The position numbers were made by a program, and so were the translations under genes. The notes beneath the pieces are model-generated. The model was not told the origin of the DNA. It searched no databases and saw only the letters and a list, made by a program, of their open reading frames with translations. From Planctomycetaceae bacterium (lineage in GTDB: Bacteria > Planctomycetota > Planctomycetia > Pirellulales > Pirellulaceae), in NCBI GenBank assembly GCA_020638995.1, contig JACKHM010000004.1, forward strand, positions 806,001 to 870,000: 64,000 nt of DNA, read 5' to 3'. Below are positions 8,665 through 17,615 of the stretch, piece after piece. Every line of letters begins with the position of its first letter. The stretch's first letter is position 1.

Positions 8665-10428
8665 TCACTCGAATTGGGGTGCCGCGATCACCACTTGTTG
8701 ACCATCGATCTCGATTGACAACTGCAAACTCACTCGTCCGTCGACCTTAAGCGATGACAGCAACTTCGTCACTTGAGTTCGCCATTCCTGTTCCAGCTTG
8801 ATTTGATCAGATTCCTTGGCAACGTCTGCTAGTGAATCGCCGATCTGGGCGATCCTCGCTAACAGGAGCCGCTGCTGTTGCTGTAACTCGGCAAGGTCCT
8901 GCCCGCTCGTCGTGCGTAGCCCATTCGTCAACGCTTGCAGACCCGCCTTAAACTGAGCTTGCTCCGACTCCAGTGCCCTCTTCTGGTGTTCAAGTAGCCG
9001 CAAGCGTTTCTTGTGTTCGCTTTTGAGAGTCGCCGTATCCCGCGCAAGAAACAGGATACGATCCGATTCCTCGATTCCTTCCACCAGTCGATCAGGATGG
9101 ACGAACACATCGAACGACACGAGCGGGTGCTCCTCGAATTCGAACCGAGCTTCGACCTCCAGCGCAGGCTGGTCTTCCGTGGCCTGCTCTTCGACGAAGA
9201 AGCCTGTTGTCAACATTTCATCGAGTTTGATACTCATCTCAGGCTTCTGTTCTCGACGCGGAAAGTGATCAAAAACCAAGTCAATTTGCAAGTTATGCGC
9301 GGGAGGCAATTCCTTCTCCTTAAAAGGCAAATCGATCTTCTCATTTGACTGGAGCAAGTTGACAGCGGAAGGCGGGATGATCTCTGGCTCACCCAGCCTG
9401 CAGACCGCTCGCTCGCGCGCGCCTGTGCGGCCACCGACCGAGACCTCGAGTAGGCAGTATTTCAACAACGAGGCGATTTCGGTCCTCGCTCCACTTCGAT
9501 CCCACTCAAACGCTAGCCAACCATCGCGGATAGTGAAACGCCCCAATTCGGGCGCGCGCCCGATCGCCGATACTAGATTAGACCGGATTGACCACGTTCG
9601 CTCGATAAAATTCTCATCCCACCCCGCCGCCGCCCCTCGTGACTGTTTTTCGATTGCCAGGACCTCTAGCGTGACCGCGTTGTCGTCATTGAACACGACC
9701 TCCGCTCCCAAGAGCTTTAACGACAACTCAGGCGCGGGCGTGATGCCGGATTCACCTCGAACGACTGACTTGACCGCGTCCGAAAGTTCGACCAACTTGT
9801 TCACGCGACCGGACACGCCGAGCGTCGTTGGCAGTGGCAGTGCGAGCGTTAGACCTTGCAGCTCTCCGAGCAATGCGAGTGTCGTGCCAGCCGGCGCGGT
9901 CGGCGATTGAGCCTCAGCCGGAATTGATGGAGGTTCGTGTGGCGCGGTCTCCTCTGGCTTCGGCGGTTCTTGTCGTGGCGGTGCAGGCTGAGACGCGGGT
10001 TCACTTTGCGGCGGATGCTCACTTTCGATGGGGAGCGAGTCAGCTGAATTGGTTGGCGGAGTTTCACGCACGGGCGGCAAGTTGGCTGCGGAAGGCGCTT
10101 CATCAAGTTCCGCCGCGACCGGAACTGGCGGACGATGGTCAATGGCAATCGGCTCAGCAAGCAGCGGGCGCGACGTCGCAATTGCATCGGCGTCGGCGGC
10201 ATCGCGACCTCCACGGCTCAACACTTTCACCGCCACGGCACCAACGATCACAATTGCGATAGACGAGAAGAGTCCAATCGCGACGCCTAATCCGACACGC
10301 GTCCCGACGCTCATTCCCGCCGCTGGCAGCGAGCCGCCGTGCGGCGTCGGTGGCACCTTGCGACCAGCGCCGCCAGTAGGCGGCGGTCGCAAGCCGGGAG
10401 GTTTTGAGGGCGGACGGTTCATTCTCAT
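8665..10428 (-). CDS. Proline-rich single-pass membrane protein, paralogue of the GAP1-like tail
   Basis: 587 aa, ATG at 10428. Residues 1-40 are a Pro/Gly-rich cytoplasmic tail (PPSKPPGLRPPPTGG), a plausible ligand for the GYF_2 domains encoded downstream. Residues about 41-68 form one membrane helix. Residues 80-175 are another Pro/Glu-rich linker. The rest is an extracytoplasmic beta-rich region, then a coiled coil (about 455-545), then a short beta domain ending in DGRVSLQLSIEIDGQQVVI. The segments LGRFTIRDGWLAFEW, KYCLLEVSVGGRTGARERAV and the C-terminal DGRV strand align with corresponding segments of the C-terminal half of the GAP1-like protein at 10497-13079, so the two look like paralogous ectodomains. 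The function is unknown. Confidence 0.8.
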   Translation of the reverse strand: MRMNRPPSKPPGLRPPPTGGAGRKVPPTPHGGSLPAAGMSVGTRVGLGVAIGLFSSIAIVIVGAVAVKVLSRGGRDAADADAIATSRPLLAEPIAIDHRPPVPVAAELDEAPSAANLPPVRETPPTNSADSLPIESEHPPQSEPASQPAPPRQEPPKPEETAPHEPPSIPAEAQSPTAPAGTTLALLGELQGLTLALPLPTTLGVSGRVNKLVELSDAVKSVVRGESGITPAPELSLKLLGAEVVFNDDNAVTLEVLAIEKQSRGAAAGWDENFIERTWSIRSNLVSAIGRAPELGRFTIRDGWLAFEWDRSGARTEIASLLKYCLLEVSVGGRTGARERAVCRLGEPEIIPPSAVNLLQSNEKIDLPFKEKELPPAHNLQIDLVFDHFPRREQKPEMSIKLDEMLTTGFFVEEQATEDQPALEVEARFEFEEHPLVSFDVFVHPDRLVEGIEESDRILFLARDTATLKSEHKKRLRLLEHQKRALESEQAQFKAGLQALTNGLRTTSGQDLAELQQQQRLLLARIAQIGDSLADVAKESDQIKLEQEWRTQVTKLLSSLKVDGRVSLQLSIEIDGQQVVIAAPQFE

Positions 10429-10496
10429 ACTTGACTTCCTCTTTTCTAGATCGTCTTTCAGACATCACAACGGAGTGGCGATGTCACAGATCGAGT

Positions 10497-13079
10497 CTAT
10501 TTACTACGGATCAAATCGAGTTCGACGCCTTCGGTCTCGACGAACACTCGAAAATGAACCCGACCATCGTTGTGAAGCTTTGTCAGAAACGACTCCATGT
10601 CCGTGGCCCACTGCTCGTTCCTTTTGACGAGCTGTTCGTAATTGCTGAACCACTTCGCTTCCTGAGCGACATCGTGAACTTTCTGCTGATATTCATTGTT
10701 GATCGCATCTATTCTGCTCTGGTACTCTTCTTTCAAAGCGTCTGTCTTTGCATTGCGTTTTTTTGATGCTTCTAGTTTCGCGACTGCCTCGACAACCGCT
10801 GGCTTCTGACTCCTGACCTCTTCCTGATCGAGCTTGTTCTGCCGTTGCAACTCGATCAGGCGGTTGAGTGCGTCGCGGCAGATCTTGTGCGCGTCACGCA
10901 ATTTCGGAAGCGAAAGCGGATTCTTTTCTGGGGCAGCATTTGGCTCGGTCTGATCGCTACCACGTCCGAACACTATGTCGGAGCTAATTATCAGCGGGTA
11001 CCCGAATGCCCGGAGTCGAAGGCCATGATTGCTGGGCTCCATCTCAAACAGCACTTCGACGTCAATATATTTCTTCTCTCCGAGTCCCTTAGGATAGGGA
11101 ATGCGGATCACGGCTGTCTCGCTCTTGTCGATCGCGCGGGTTGGTGCTACACGAACTTCCCCGAATTCGCTGCCTTCGAACGACACCTCAATTTTTGCAG
11201 GCAGTTTCTCGTTAAGGCGCAGATCCACTCGATGAAACACGTCCTGAAAGTCCAGCTGGATCGACGCCACTTCGTCAGGATTTACGAGCGAACAAGTTTC
11301 CTTTCGGTTGCCGACTTTGATGTCTAACAAGCAAAGTTGTAAGAGCACATCGGAAACCTTCGCCCATCGAAATTGAAGCGACTTATTCGCGAGTTGGAAT
11401 GTGCCGACCTCTATCGGTGGGGTAACAACATTGTCGTACTTTGCAAGGATCGTCCACGACTTCACTCCTCCCTTCTCTGAAAGCTTAGTGATGATCTCGC
11501 GCCCCCCTTGTTTATCGATCTCTTTCCCGCGCAGATCGATGTCGCATTCCGACAGATCATCGACGTAGAGTTTGGCCAGTTCCTCAAATTTGGGGGCGGC
11601 CGAACTGATACCCGCAGTCGGAGGTTTCGGCAATTGAAGACGTTTGTTGAGTTCCAGAACGTGATCGAATGGCTTATGAAGTTGTTCGACGGGAGCGTCG
11701 TTCCGTGTTTCGGCTGTCTCGAGTTCCTGTGGGGGACCTTCCGGAGCGTCGCGGGATGCTTCGGCCTGGGCCTTCTCCTCTTCGAGCCGTCGCCGTTCTT
11801 CTACTTCCGCCGAGTCGATACTCTGCTTCACTTCTTCCGGCAGCGCGTCTAGCGGATTGTATTCTTCCATCCTTGGTTCTAGCGCCGCCTCAGGCAACGG
11901 CGTCGCTTCTGGAGAAAGCGTCTTCTCGCCGACCGAGGCCGTATGGGTTGGAAGTTCTCCCTGCGTGATTTCCACGGAGTTCGTCCCAGCCAAGTAAGCA
12001 CCCATCATTCCGACTGCAATCAGGACACCCAAAGCCGCAGCTAGAATAAAACTTAGTAGTTTCGATCTGCCGCTACCATCAAACCGGGGATCCGTGTGCA
12101 AGGGCGGCAAGGGGGTGGATACTGGTGGAAGGTCGATCTCGTCTTCCAGAGACAAACCGCGTGCTGCGTCTCGCAAGGTCGATTTAGGCGGCGGCACGGG
12201 GAACTCAGGGGTTGTGACGCGACGGCGACCGGACTGAGTCGCCGGGGCCACCATCTCCGACTCATCTACTTGTTGCACCGATTTTCCTGTCCGTGCAAGA
12301 TCCGCCAAATCGCTGGCCGGGGCTGGGCCCAGCTTCGGGTCGCACAGATCGATAATGTTCGCATGCGGATTGCGCCGCAGAGCGGATGCTTCTGGTGTGC
12401 CGTCGGGAACGAATCGCCAAAGACAATCCACACCGGCTGGCAGTTTCGTGAAGTAGGTGGTGAACGTGATGTCCCAGCGTTTGTCTGGCGGTATGAGTGC
12501 CAACGCTTCGCAGACCATCGCCAGTGTGTCGATGCCACTGTTAAAGATCACGGTCATCGGCTGGCTTTTCTTCACCGCTGTTTCAGCCAGTGCCCCAGCC
12601 CAACCCGCGTCGATCCCGAGGGCGGCCCAAGTCGAACACTTGGCGACCGGGCACGGCTTCGACGTCAACGCTCGATACGATTCGGGCAGCGTCTTGACCT
12701 GGCCGTCCCACTGTTCGACGAGAAAATTGTCTTGAGCCATCGCCCAAGCGGGCCCACCCGGGGCCTTCATTGTTTCCGTTGCTGTCAGTGCAATGTGATG
12801 GGCGAGTTTGTTGGTCCGCTTGGTATAGTCCAAGCCAGCGTCGCAAATTCGGGACAGCACGTGATACCTCGTGCCGCCGACCGTGAACCGCAAGTGCGAA
12901 TAGTTCACCGGATTTTCGCCTTCTTCTCCCGGCATGAACTGGTGGCGATAGCCGCTCAACGACTCGAGTCGCTCGGCAAGATTCTTGGCCATGCCAGCGG
13001 TACTGACGACGGTGCAAAAGCCTCGGCTGCCGGGTTTGAGGCCCTTTGGCGCAGACGTGTAGATAATCTCCTGACTCAC
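10497..13079 (-). CDS. GAP1-like GTPase-associated protein fused to TM and ectodomain
   Basis: 860 aa, GTG start at 13079 overlapping the stop of the GTPase gene (GTGA). Residues 1-250 resemble the N-terminal domain of GTPase-associated protein 1 (GAP1-N2 type as I remember it): IIYTSAPKGLKPGSRGFCTV, then SHLRFTVGGTRYHVLSRI and DYTKRTNKLAHHIAL. Such proteins are known next to P-loop GTPases in predicted NTP-dependent conflict systems, which fits the overlapping GTPase gene. Residues about 338-361 are a membrane helix. Residues 365-480 are a Pro/Glu-rich linker, and residues 480-860 an ectodomain with a coiled coil near 730-830. The ectodomain is paralogous to that of the next gene. The protein could carry a GTPase signal across the membrane. 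Confidence 0.78.
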   Translation of the reverse strand: MSQEIIYTSAPKGLKPGSRGFCTVVSTAGMAKNLAERLESLSGYRHQFMPGEEGENPVNYSHLRFTVGGTRYHVLSRICDAGLDYTKRTNKLAHHIALTATETMKAPGGPAWAMAQDNFLVEQWDGQVKTLPESYRALTSKPCPVAKCSTWAALGIDAGWAGALAETAVKKSQPMTVIFNSGIDTLAMVCEALALIPPDKRWDITFTTYFTKLPAGVDCLWRFVPDGTPEASALRRNPHANIIDLCDPKLGPAPASDLADLARTGKSVQQVDESEMVAPATQSGRRRVTTPEFPVPPPKSTLRDAARGLSLEDEIDLPPVSTPLPPLHTDPRFDGSGRSKLLSFILAAALGVLIAVGMMGAYLAGTNSVEITQGELPTHTASVGEKTLSPEATPLPEAALEPRMEEYNPLDALPEEVKQSIDSAEVEERRRLEEEKAQAEASRDAPEGPPQELETAETRNDAPVEQLHKPFDHVLELNKRLQLPKPPTAGISSAAPKFEELAKLYVDDLSECDIDLRGKEIDKQGGREIITKLSEKGGVKSWTILAKYDNVVTPPIEVGTFQLANKSLQFRWAKVSDVLLQLCLLDIKVGNRKETCSLVNPDEVASIQLDFQDVFHRVDLRLNEKLPAKIEVSFEGSEFGEVRVAPTRAIDKSETAVIRIPYPKGLGEKKYIDVEVLFEMEPSNHGLRLRAFGYPLIISSDIVFGRGSDQTEPNAAPEKNPLSLPKLRDAHKICRDALNRLIELQRQNKLDQEEVRSQKPAVVEAVAKLEASKKRNAKTDALKEEYQSRIDAINNEYQQKVHDVAQEAKWFSNYEQLVKRNEQWATDMESFLTKLHNDGRVHFRVFVETEGVELDLIRSK

Positions 13080-14449
13080 GAACCGGTCTCCCGTAGCGGA
13101 GTGTTGGGCGGATATTTGTTGACTTCCGTTGGAGTTGGCGCAGGTCGCGCGTTATTCAGCGGCGACGTAGCTGGCTTCTCCCGGCGGACGGCACTGTACA
13201 CCAGCCGCTTCGTGGACTTATGCAACGCATACAGTAATGGAACCTCCGCCCACATCGGATTCACGTCCTTAGGTCGCACACCCAAGGCTCCCGTGTTTGG
13301 ATCGATCTCGGGACCGCAGCCCAAGGCGCTGACAGGCACGTACAGCACATCGTCCGAAAAACCTTCCGCCGCGGTGACGATCTCGGGCGCATGTTTCTTC
13401 AACAAGTCTTGCAGCTTCTTCGAGATGGATTGGAGTGATTGAATATCGAGTGCCGACATTTCGGAATTGACCGGACGGATGATCGCTTCGAGGTCGATCC
13501 GCTGGCCTCCGATTATGGAACACCAAGCGTCGTACTTGGTCACGACGACGATCAGCGGATGCGGATACTTGGCGTCCTGCGGCCAGCCGGCATGGCTGCG
13601 GATTCGACTTGCAACTTCCATCAGCACCTGATCTTGTCGATGGCTCCAGCCGTGCTTGCCCATTTGTGGATCACTCGAACTGCCGTTGCAGGCCTGACGG
13701 AATCTGGGATGTTGCGTCGGATCGAACAGGAAGAGCAACACTTCGGACAGCGCCAAGTGCTTCATCGGGCTGCGCGCCGTTTCGCCGCCGGGTAGAAAAT
13801 GTTCGCCCGCGTTGTCGTACAGACAGAGCGCCCTCGCCAACAGTCGCCGTTTTTCAAAGTCCGGGTGTCCGTGCAAAGGCTGGGTCGAGAAGACAAAGGG
13901 CCGAGGATACCAGACCTCGCGGTCGCCGAACCGTACTGACTGGTACAAATCACCCTCCAGTTCCGTCTTCTTCAACGTGACGAGTTCGTCTTCGTTGGGA
14001 TTGAGGAACAACGCCTCTTCATAGTCGCTCAGAACCTGATTCGAAAGTGGGTCGGCGTCGCCAAAACTTAGGCAAAACTTGTCGCGCAGCGTCTGTCGAA
14101 ACTGCCAAGTCATCGACGCCAGCAGGAAGGATTTTCCCGAGCCGGGCGCGCCCAAGATCGAAATGAACAGCGGGTTCATTTGCAGCGAAGCCCACGAGAC
14201 CGAAAGATGACAATGCGGGCAGGCCAGATCTTTGCAGGCAACGCCTTTGACATCCAGCGCCTTGCCATCGGGATCGAACCGCGACGGCAGAAACCGCTGT
14301 TGCTCGTCCTCGCCTAACAACGGATCACCCCGCAAGTCGCTGTGCGCGGATATCCAAAGCACTTCCTCCGGCGGAAATTGCTCCCAGCAGTGCGGGCACG
14401 TCACGCGGGACCGCAATTGCACCTTGGGTTGCGTTACTTGCTGCGGCAC
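13076..14449 (-). CDS. Zinc-ribbon P-loop GTPase (TRAFAC-like)
   Basis: 457 aa from a GTG at 14449 with a clear GAGGAG ribosome site about nine bases upstream. Two CPHC pairs (Cys18/Cys21 and Cys77/Cys80) make a split zinc ribbon at the N-terminus. The P-loop is GAPGSGKS (Lys106, Ser107). LCLYDNAGEHF is the G3/Walker B region (D-x-A-G-E), VVTKYDAW supplies the G4 TKxD specificity motif, and VPVSALG looks like G5. Guanine specificity is therefore likely. It overlaps the GAP1-like gene, the partner pairing described for GTPase-centred conflict systems. It has no membrane segment, so it probably acts on the cytoplasmic face with the GAP1-like protein as membrane anchor. Confidence 0.85.
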   Translation of the reverse strand: MPQQVTQPKVQLRSRVTCPHCWEQFPPEEVLWISAHSDLRGDPLLGEDEQQRFLPSRFDPDGKALDVKGVACKDLACPHCHLSVSWASLQMNPLFISILGAPGSGKSFLLASMTWQFRQTLRDKFCLSFGDADPLSNQVLSDYEEALFLNPNEDELVTLKKTELEGDLYQSVRFGDREVWYPRPFVFSTQPLHGHPDFEKRRLLARALCLYDNAGEHFLPGGETARSPMKHLALSEVLLFLFDPTQHPRFRQACNGSSSDPQMGKHGWSHRQDQVLMEVASRIRSHAGWPQDAKYPHPLIVVVTKYDAWCSIIGGQRIDLEAIIRPVNSEMSALDIQSLQSISKKLQDLLKKHAPEIVTAAEGFSDDVLYVPVSALGCGPEIDPNTGALGVRPKDVNPMWAEVPLLYALHKSTKRLVYSAVRREKPATSPLNNARPAPTPTEVNKYPPNTPLRETGS

Positions 14450-14551
14450 GAAAAGTACTCCTCAAGTTGATTCGAAACTGACCAACATGATTCAACGACA
14501 CTGCTACTTCCTCTCGCAGCAGTGGATCGGATCCCGACAACGAACCTCTTT

Positions 14552-15607
14552 CTAAGTGCCGGAGGCTATTGTACTACCTCGTACGCGGGGAGCAATAGTT
14601 TGCCTCGGCAGGCACCGACGATCGCAAGATGTGCCCTCGTCCTTGGTGTCGCAGTCCAAATGTTGCGAATGACGTTGCCTTAATAGTACGGCACAGTGGC
14701 CCGCATTTTTACAGAAGCCTGCCGAGAAATAATTCGAGCGACCTCGCAGTGTGTCGTTTTGGGCAGGCTGAGGAAGTTGTGCGTCCGCGCCGTTGACAAT
14801 GCGGGGGACGAGTACGATTGCCGCAATGACTATTACTAAAACTACCGTGACTACGGCAGCACCGATTATCCACAGGACCTCGCCTGAACCGGTTGCGCCG
14901 GTGTCTGAACTTTTTACGTGGCTCACTACCACGCTTGTCGATCGGCGAGTACCACGCGTCGGTTGTGGAAAGGTAGGAGGGCGCGTGCGGGAAGCCTTCT
15001 TGGATTCGATAGGCTTCTCCTCCGCTTCGTGAGTTTCACAGACGCGTCTCATCGCGTCATCGCACGCTGTTCGTCGTGTCAGTCGCGGTTCAGTCGGCCA
15101 ACCGGACGATTCGACGTCGGCGAATGCCGTTGAGCGAAAGCTATGTCGTTGATTTTGCGCGTCTGCCCGTTCCGTACTTGTAGGGAGTCCGGAGACCGCC
15201 ACATTGATCATCTCTCGCGTGGCAAAGTCGATTCGTCCCGGATGCACATTGCGCGTAACACCAAGCCAGCGTCGCAGATCCAAGGCGCGCCAGCGAGTGT
15301 GATCGCTTCCGTTGTTGACCGAATACTGATGACGCAGATCCTTACATATCTGCGTTTCATAATCGCTCGCCTTCTGTGTGTCCGAAAATACATCGGCAGC
15401 CCTCGCTACATGCATTTGCAGCCGCCGTGCCCGCTGTACGATGTCGGGATTCTGGTGGTTCTGAAATCCAATCAAAAAGCGGCTGGCGTCGCGACTCCGT
15501 TGAACGAGCGTATCGTGCCCGGGATCAAGCAGTCGGGCGCCGACGAGTTGATAGAGGTCGGGTGGCTCGGTGCCGGCTTCGACGTAAGTACGTAAATGAT
15601 CCCACAC
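14552..15607 (-). CDS. J-like domain membrane protein, planctomycete type
   Basis: 351 aa from a GTG at 15607; an in-frame TAG lies 15 bases further upstream, so no longer form exists. Residues 14-90 match the J-like domain common in planctomycetes: EPPDLYQLVGARLLDPG, then a helix with R.A.RFLIGFQNHQNP, then ARAADVFSDTQKASDYE. It lacks the HPD loop of true DnaJ. Residues about 242-270 form one strongly hydrophobic helix. The last 80 residues, rich in Arg, Cys and His, look unconstrained and could reflect a frameshift or relaxed selection. It lies between the Hsp70 and the GTPase genes, so it may recruit the chaperone to the membrane complex. Confidence 0.68.
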   Translation of the reverse strand: MWDHLRTYVEAGTEPPDLYQLVGARLLDPGHDTLVQRSRDASRFLIGFQNHQNPDIVQRARRLQMHVARAADVFSDTQKASDYETQICKDLRHQYSVNNGSDHTRWRALDLRRWLGVTRNVHPGRIDFATREMINVAVSGLPTSTERADAQNQRHSFRSTAFADVESSGWPTEPRLTRRTACDDAMRRVCETHEAEEKPIESKKASRTRPPTFPQPTRGTRRSTSVVVSHVKSSDTGATGSGEVLWIIGAAVVTVVLVIVIAAIVLVPRIVNGADAQLPQPAQNDTLRGRSNYFSAGFCKNAGHCAVLLRQRHSQHLDCDTKDEGTSCDRRCLPRQTIAPRVRGSTIASGT

Positions 15608-15729
15608 GGGCCAAGGCCTCTAGGACGAACTTGATGTAAGACGACCGCTCTCAGTGACGACCTAGCCGCCAACCCCAGTTTAGTCGGCATCTTGTGAAAC
15701 GTCATAGGTGCCCCCGACTTCAAAGCCGA

Positions 15730-17613
15730 TCAATTATCCGGCAGCAACCCGCCTGATGAAGCCGAGAACGAATCAAAGTGATCGTCATCATCGTCAAAAT
15801 CATCGTCCAACCCGGCTAAGGCAGCGTCTGGATCGAAGACGCTCAGAATCGTCGCTCCTTGTAGTTCTCGACGGAATCTATCGACTTCCTCTTGTTCGAG
15901 GCAGCCAGCCATATCCAGCGACAACTCCACGCCCTGACCAGTCGGTTCATAAACTGCGCGGACGTGCAAGCGACCGAACGCATCGAATTCCATGATCACT
16001 TCAACAGCGCGACCGGGCGATTCGTGTTTCGGGAACCCTTCGATCCGTCCTTGACCGAGAATCTCTGCCAGTTCGATGTCCGGTGTGTCTCCCTGCGTGA
16101 TCTCAATGTTGACATGCGTTCCCCGATCACCCTCCGCAGTTGTCAAAAAACGTTTAGAAGCTGCGGCGGGCACCGGTGTGTTCCTGGGAATGAGCACGGT
16201 ATTCCTCCACTCGGATGCTCGACGTGTCTTGACGCCTACGCCGTGTGCAGTGACGAAGCGGACGACCGGGCTCGGCGCGGAGAGCGGCTCGACCTCGCGA
16301 CCTGTTCCGAGACTGATTTCGGCAGAGCGATCGCCTTCGAATTCCGATTCGACCCCATCTCCGTCCAGACAAACGCTCATCTCGTCGTTATTCTCGTGAT
16401 CTGCGTCCGCTTCGTTCGTGCGCCAAGGGTTCCCGCGCGTCCGCTCGATGGAAGCGGGTAGCGGTGGCGGTTGCACATCGCCGATTCGATTCAATACCGG
16501 CACGGTATTCTCGGGCTCGTCGCGAGCGAGCGTGATCGTCTTTACTTCTTGTCCGCTCTCGACAATCTGGGCGTAGATTGCCGCACCCAACGAGACGGCC
16601 ATGACGGGATTGACGCCGACATCCAGCGTCATGCCGCTCACTCGCGTCAACATGCGGCGGACGGACGGCATCAGCGTTGAGCCTCCCACGGGAACGATGC
16701 GAGAGATATCACTCCACTCCAGCCCCGCATCTTCCAATGCCATCTCCGTGGTGAGCCGCGTCGCCTGGAGCAGATCGGCGGTGCGTTCCTCGAACGCTGC
16801 ACTGATGATTTCCATGACGTGGGCCTGTCCTCCCGCTTGAACTCGAACCGTAACCTTGGCGACGCGACTAAGATTGCGCTTTGCGCGTTCGCATTCGATC
16901 ACTAAGTCCTGTGCGGCTTGTAAGTCGTCGCGTGGATCGAATCCGTAGACAGCCTGAAAGTCTTCGGCGATCATGTCCACGATGACATTGTCCCAGTCAC
17001 GGCCTCCGAGCTGCCGATTGCCGCAAGTTGCTAGTTCGCAGATTTCATTCGGCGAGATTCGTACCACGGTCACATCGAACGTGCCGCCACCGAGATCATA
17101 CACGACGACATTCTGCTCGGTTTCCGTACGAAACAGGCCGTAAGCCAAGGTTGCGGCCATCGGTTCGTTGAGTGTGCCGGTGACTTGAAGTCCGGCGATC
17201 TCGCCAGCCTGCTGTGTGGCCTTGCGGCGTCTCTCGGTGAAATACGCGGGAACCGTAATGACCGCCCGCGAGATCGGTCCGATCTGTGGTTCCGCCTCGT
17301 TGATTAAATGCTTCAAGATGATCGCCGACAAACTCTCGGGCGTGTGCGTCTGACCTCGAAACTCGTAATTCCACTCGTCACCCATTCGCACCTTAATGAA
17401 CTGCGCGACTCGATCGGCGGAAACCTTGGCCTGCTGTAATGCCAAGTCGCCGACAATGATTCCAGCATCGTCAAAATAGATGACGCTGGGTATGACGTTC
17501 TGGCCCGATGAGTCGGAAACGATTCGCGGAGTCCCTTGCGGGTCGATGTACGCCAGCGCGGAATAGGTGGTGCCAAGGTCGATCCCGACGCTTTCACATC
17601 CTCGCTGGATCAT
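15730..17613 (-). CDS. Hsp70/DnaK-like chaperone
   Basis: I use ATG at 17613 (MIQRGCESVGIDLGTTYS), preceded by AGGAG six bases upstream; the gene begins 3 nt after the sigma-factor stop. About 627 aa, near the usual DnaK length. The nucleotide-binding signatures are present: GIDLGTTYSALAYID (phosphate 1), VVYDLGGGTFDVTVV (phosphate 2) and VPVGGSTLMPSVR (adenosine). A charged linker of about 80 residues separates the ATPase from a shortened substrate domain (TPDIELAEILGQGRIEGFP, then VIMEFDAFGRLHVRAVYE). The C-terminus is very acidic (DDDFDDDDDHFD) instead of a normal lid. It is an accessory Hsp70 dedicated to this operon rather than the housekeeping DnaK, since no grpE or dnaJ is adjacent. 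It probably works with the J-like protein downstream. Confidence 0.93.
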   Translation of the reverse strand: MIQRGCESVGIDLGTTYSALAYIDPQGTPRIVSDSSGQNVIPSVIYFDDAGIIVGDLALQQAKVSADRVAQFIKVRMGDEWNYEFRGQTHTPESLSAIILKHLINEAEPQIGPISRAVITVPAYFTERRRKATQQAGEIAGLQVTGTLNEPMAATLAYGLFRTETEQNVVVYDLGGGTFDVTVVRISPNEICELATCGNRQLGGRDWDNVIVDMIAEDFQAVYGFDPRDDLQAAQDLVIECERAKRNLSRVAKVTVRVQAGGQAHVMEIISAAFEERTADLLQATRLTTEMALEDAGLEWSDISRIVPVGGSTLMPSVRRMLTRVSGMTLDVGVNPVMAVSLGAAIYAQIVESGQEVKTITLARDEPENTVPVLNRIGDVQPPPLPASIERTRGNPWRTNEADADHENNDEMSVCLDGDGVESEFEGDRSAEISLGTGREVEPLSAPSPVVRFVTAHGVGVKTRRASEWRNTVLIPRNTPVPAAASKRFLTTAEGDRGTHVNIEITQGDTPDIELAEILGQGRIEGFPKHESPGRAVEVIMEFDAFGRLHVRAVYEPTGQGVELSLDMAGCLEQEEVDRFRRELQGATILSVFDPDAALAGLDDDFDDDDDHFDSFSASSGGLLPDN

Positions 17614-17615
17614 GT

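Noticed and set aside
12096..13442. Open frame of 448 codons on the plus strand opposite the GAP1-like and GTPase genes
   Set aside because: It is antisense to two well-supported genes, has no recognisable domain and is rich in Arg/Cys/His as expected for a shadow frame in GC-rich DNA.
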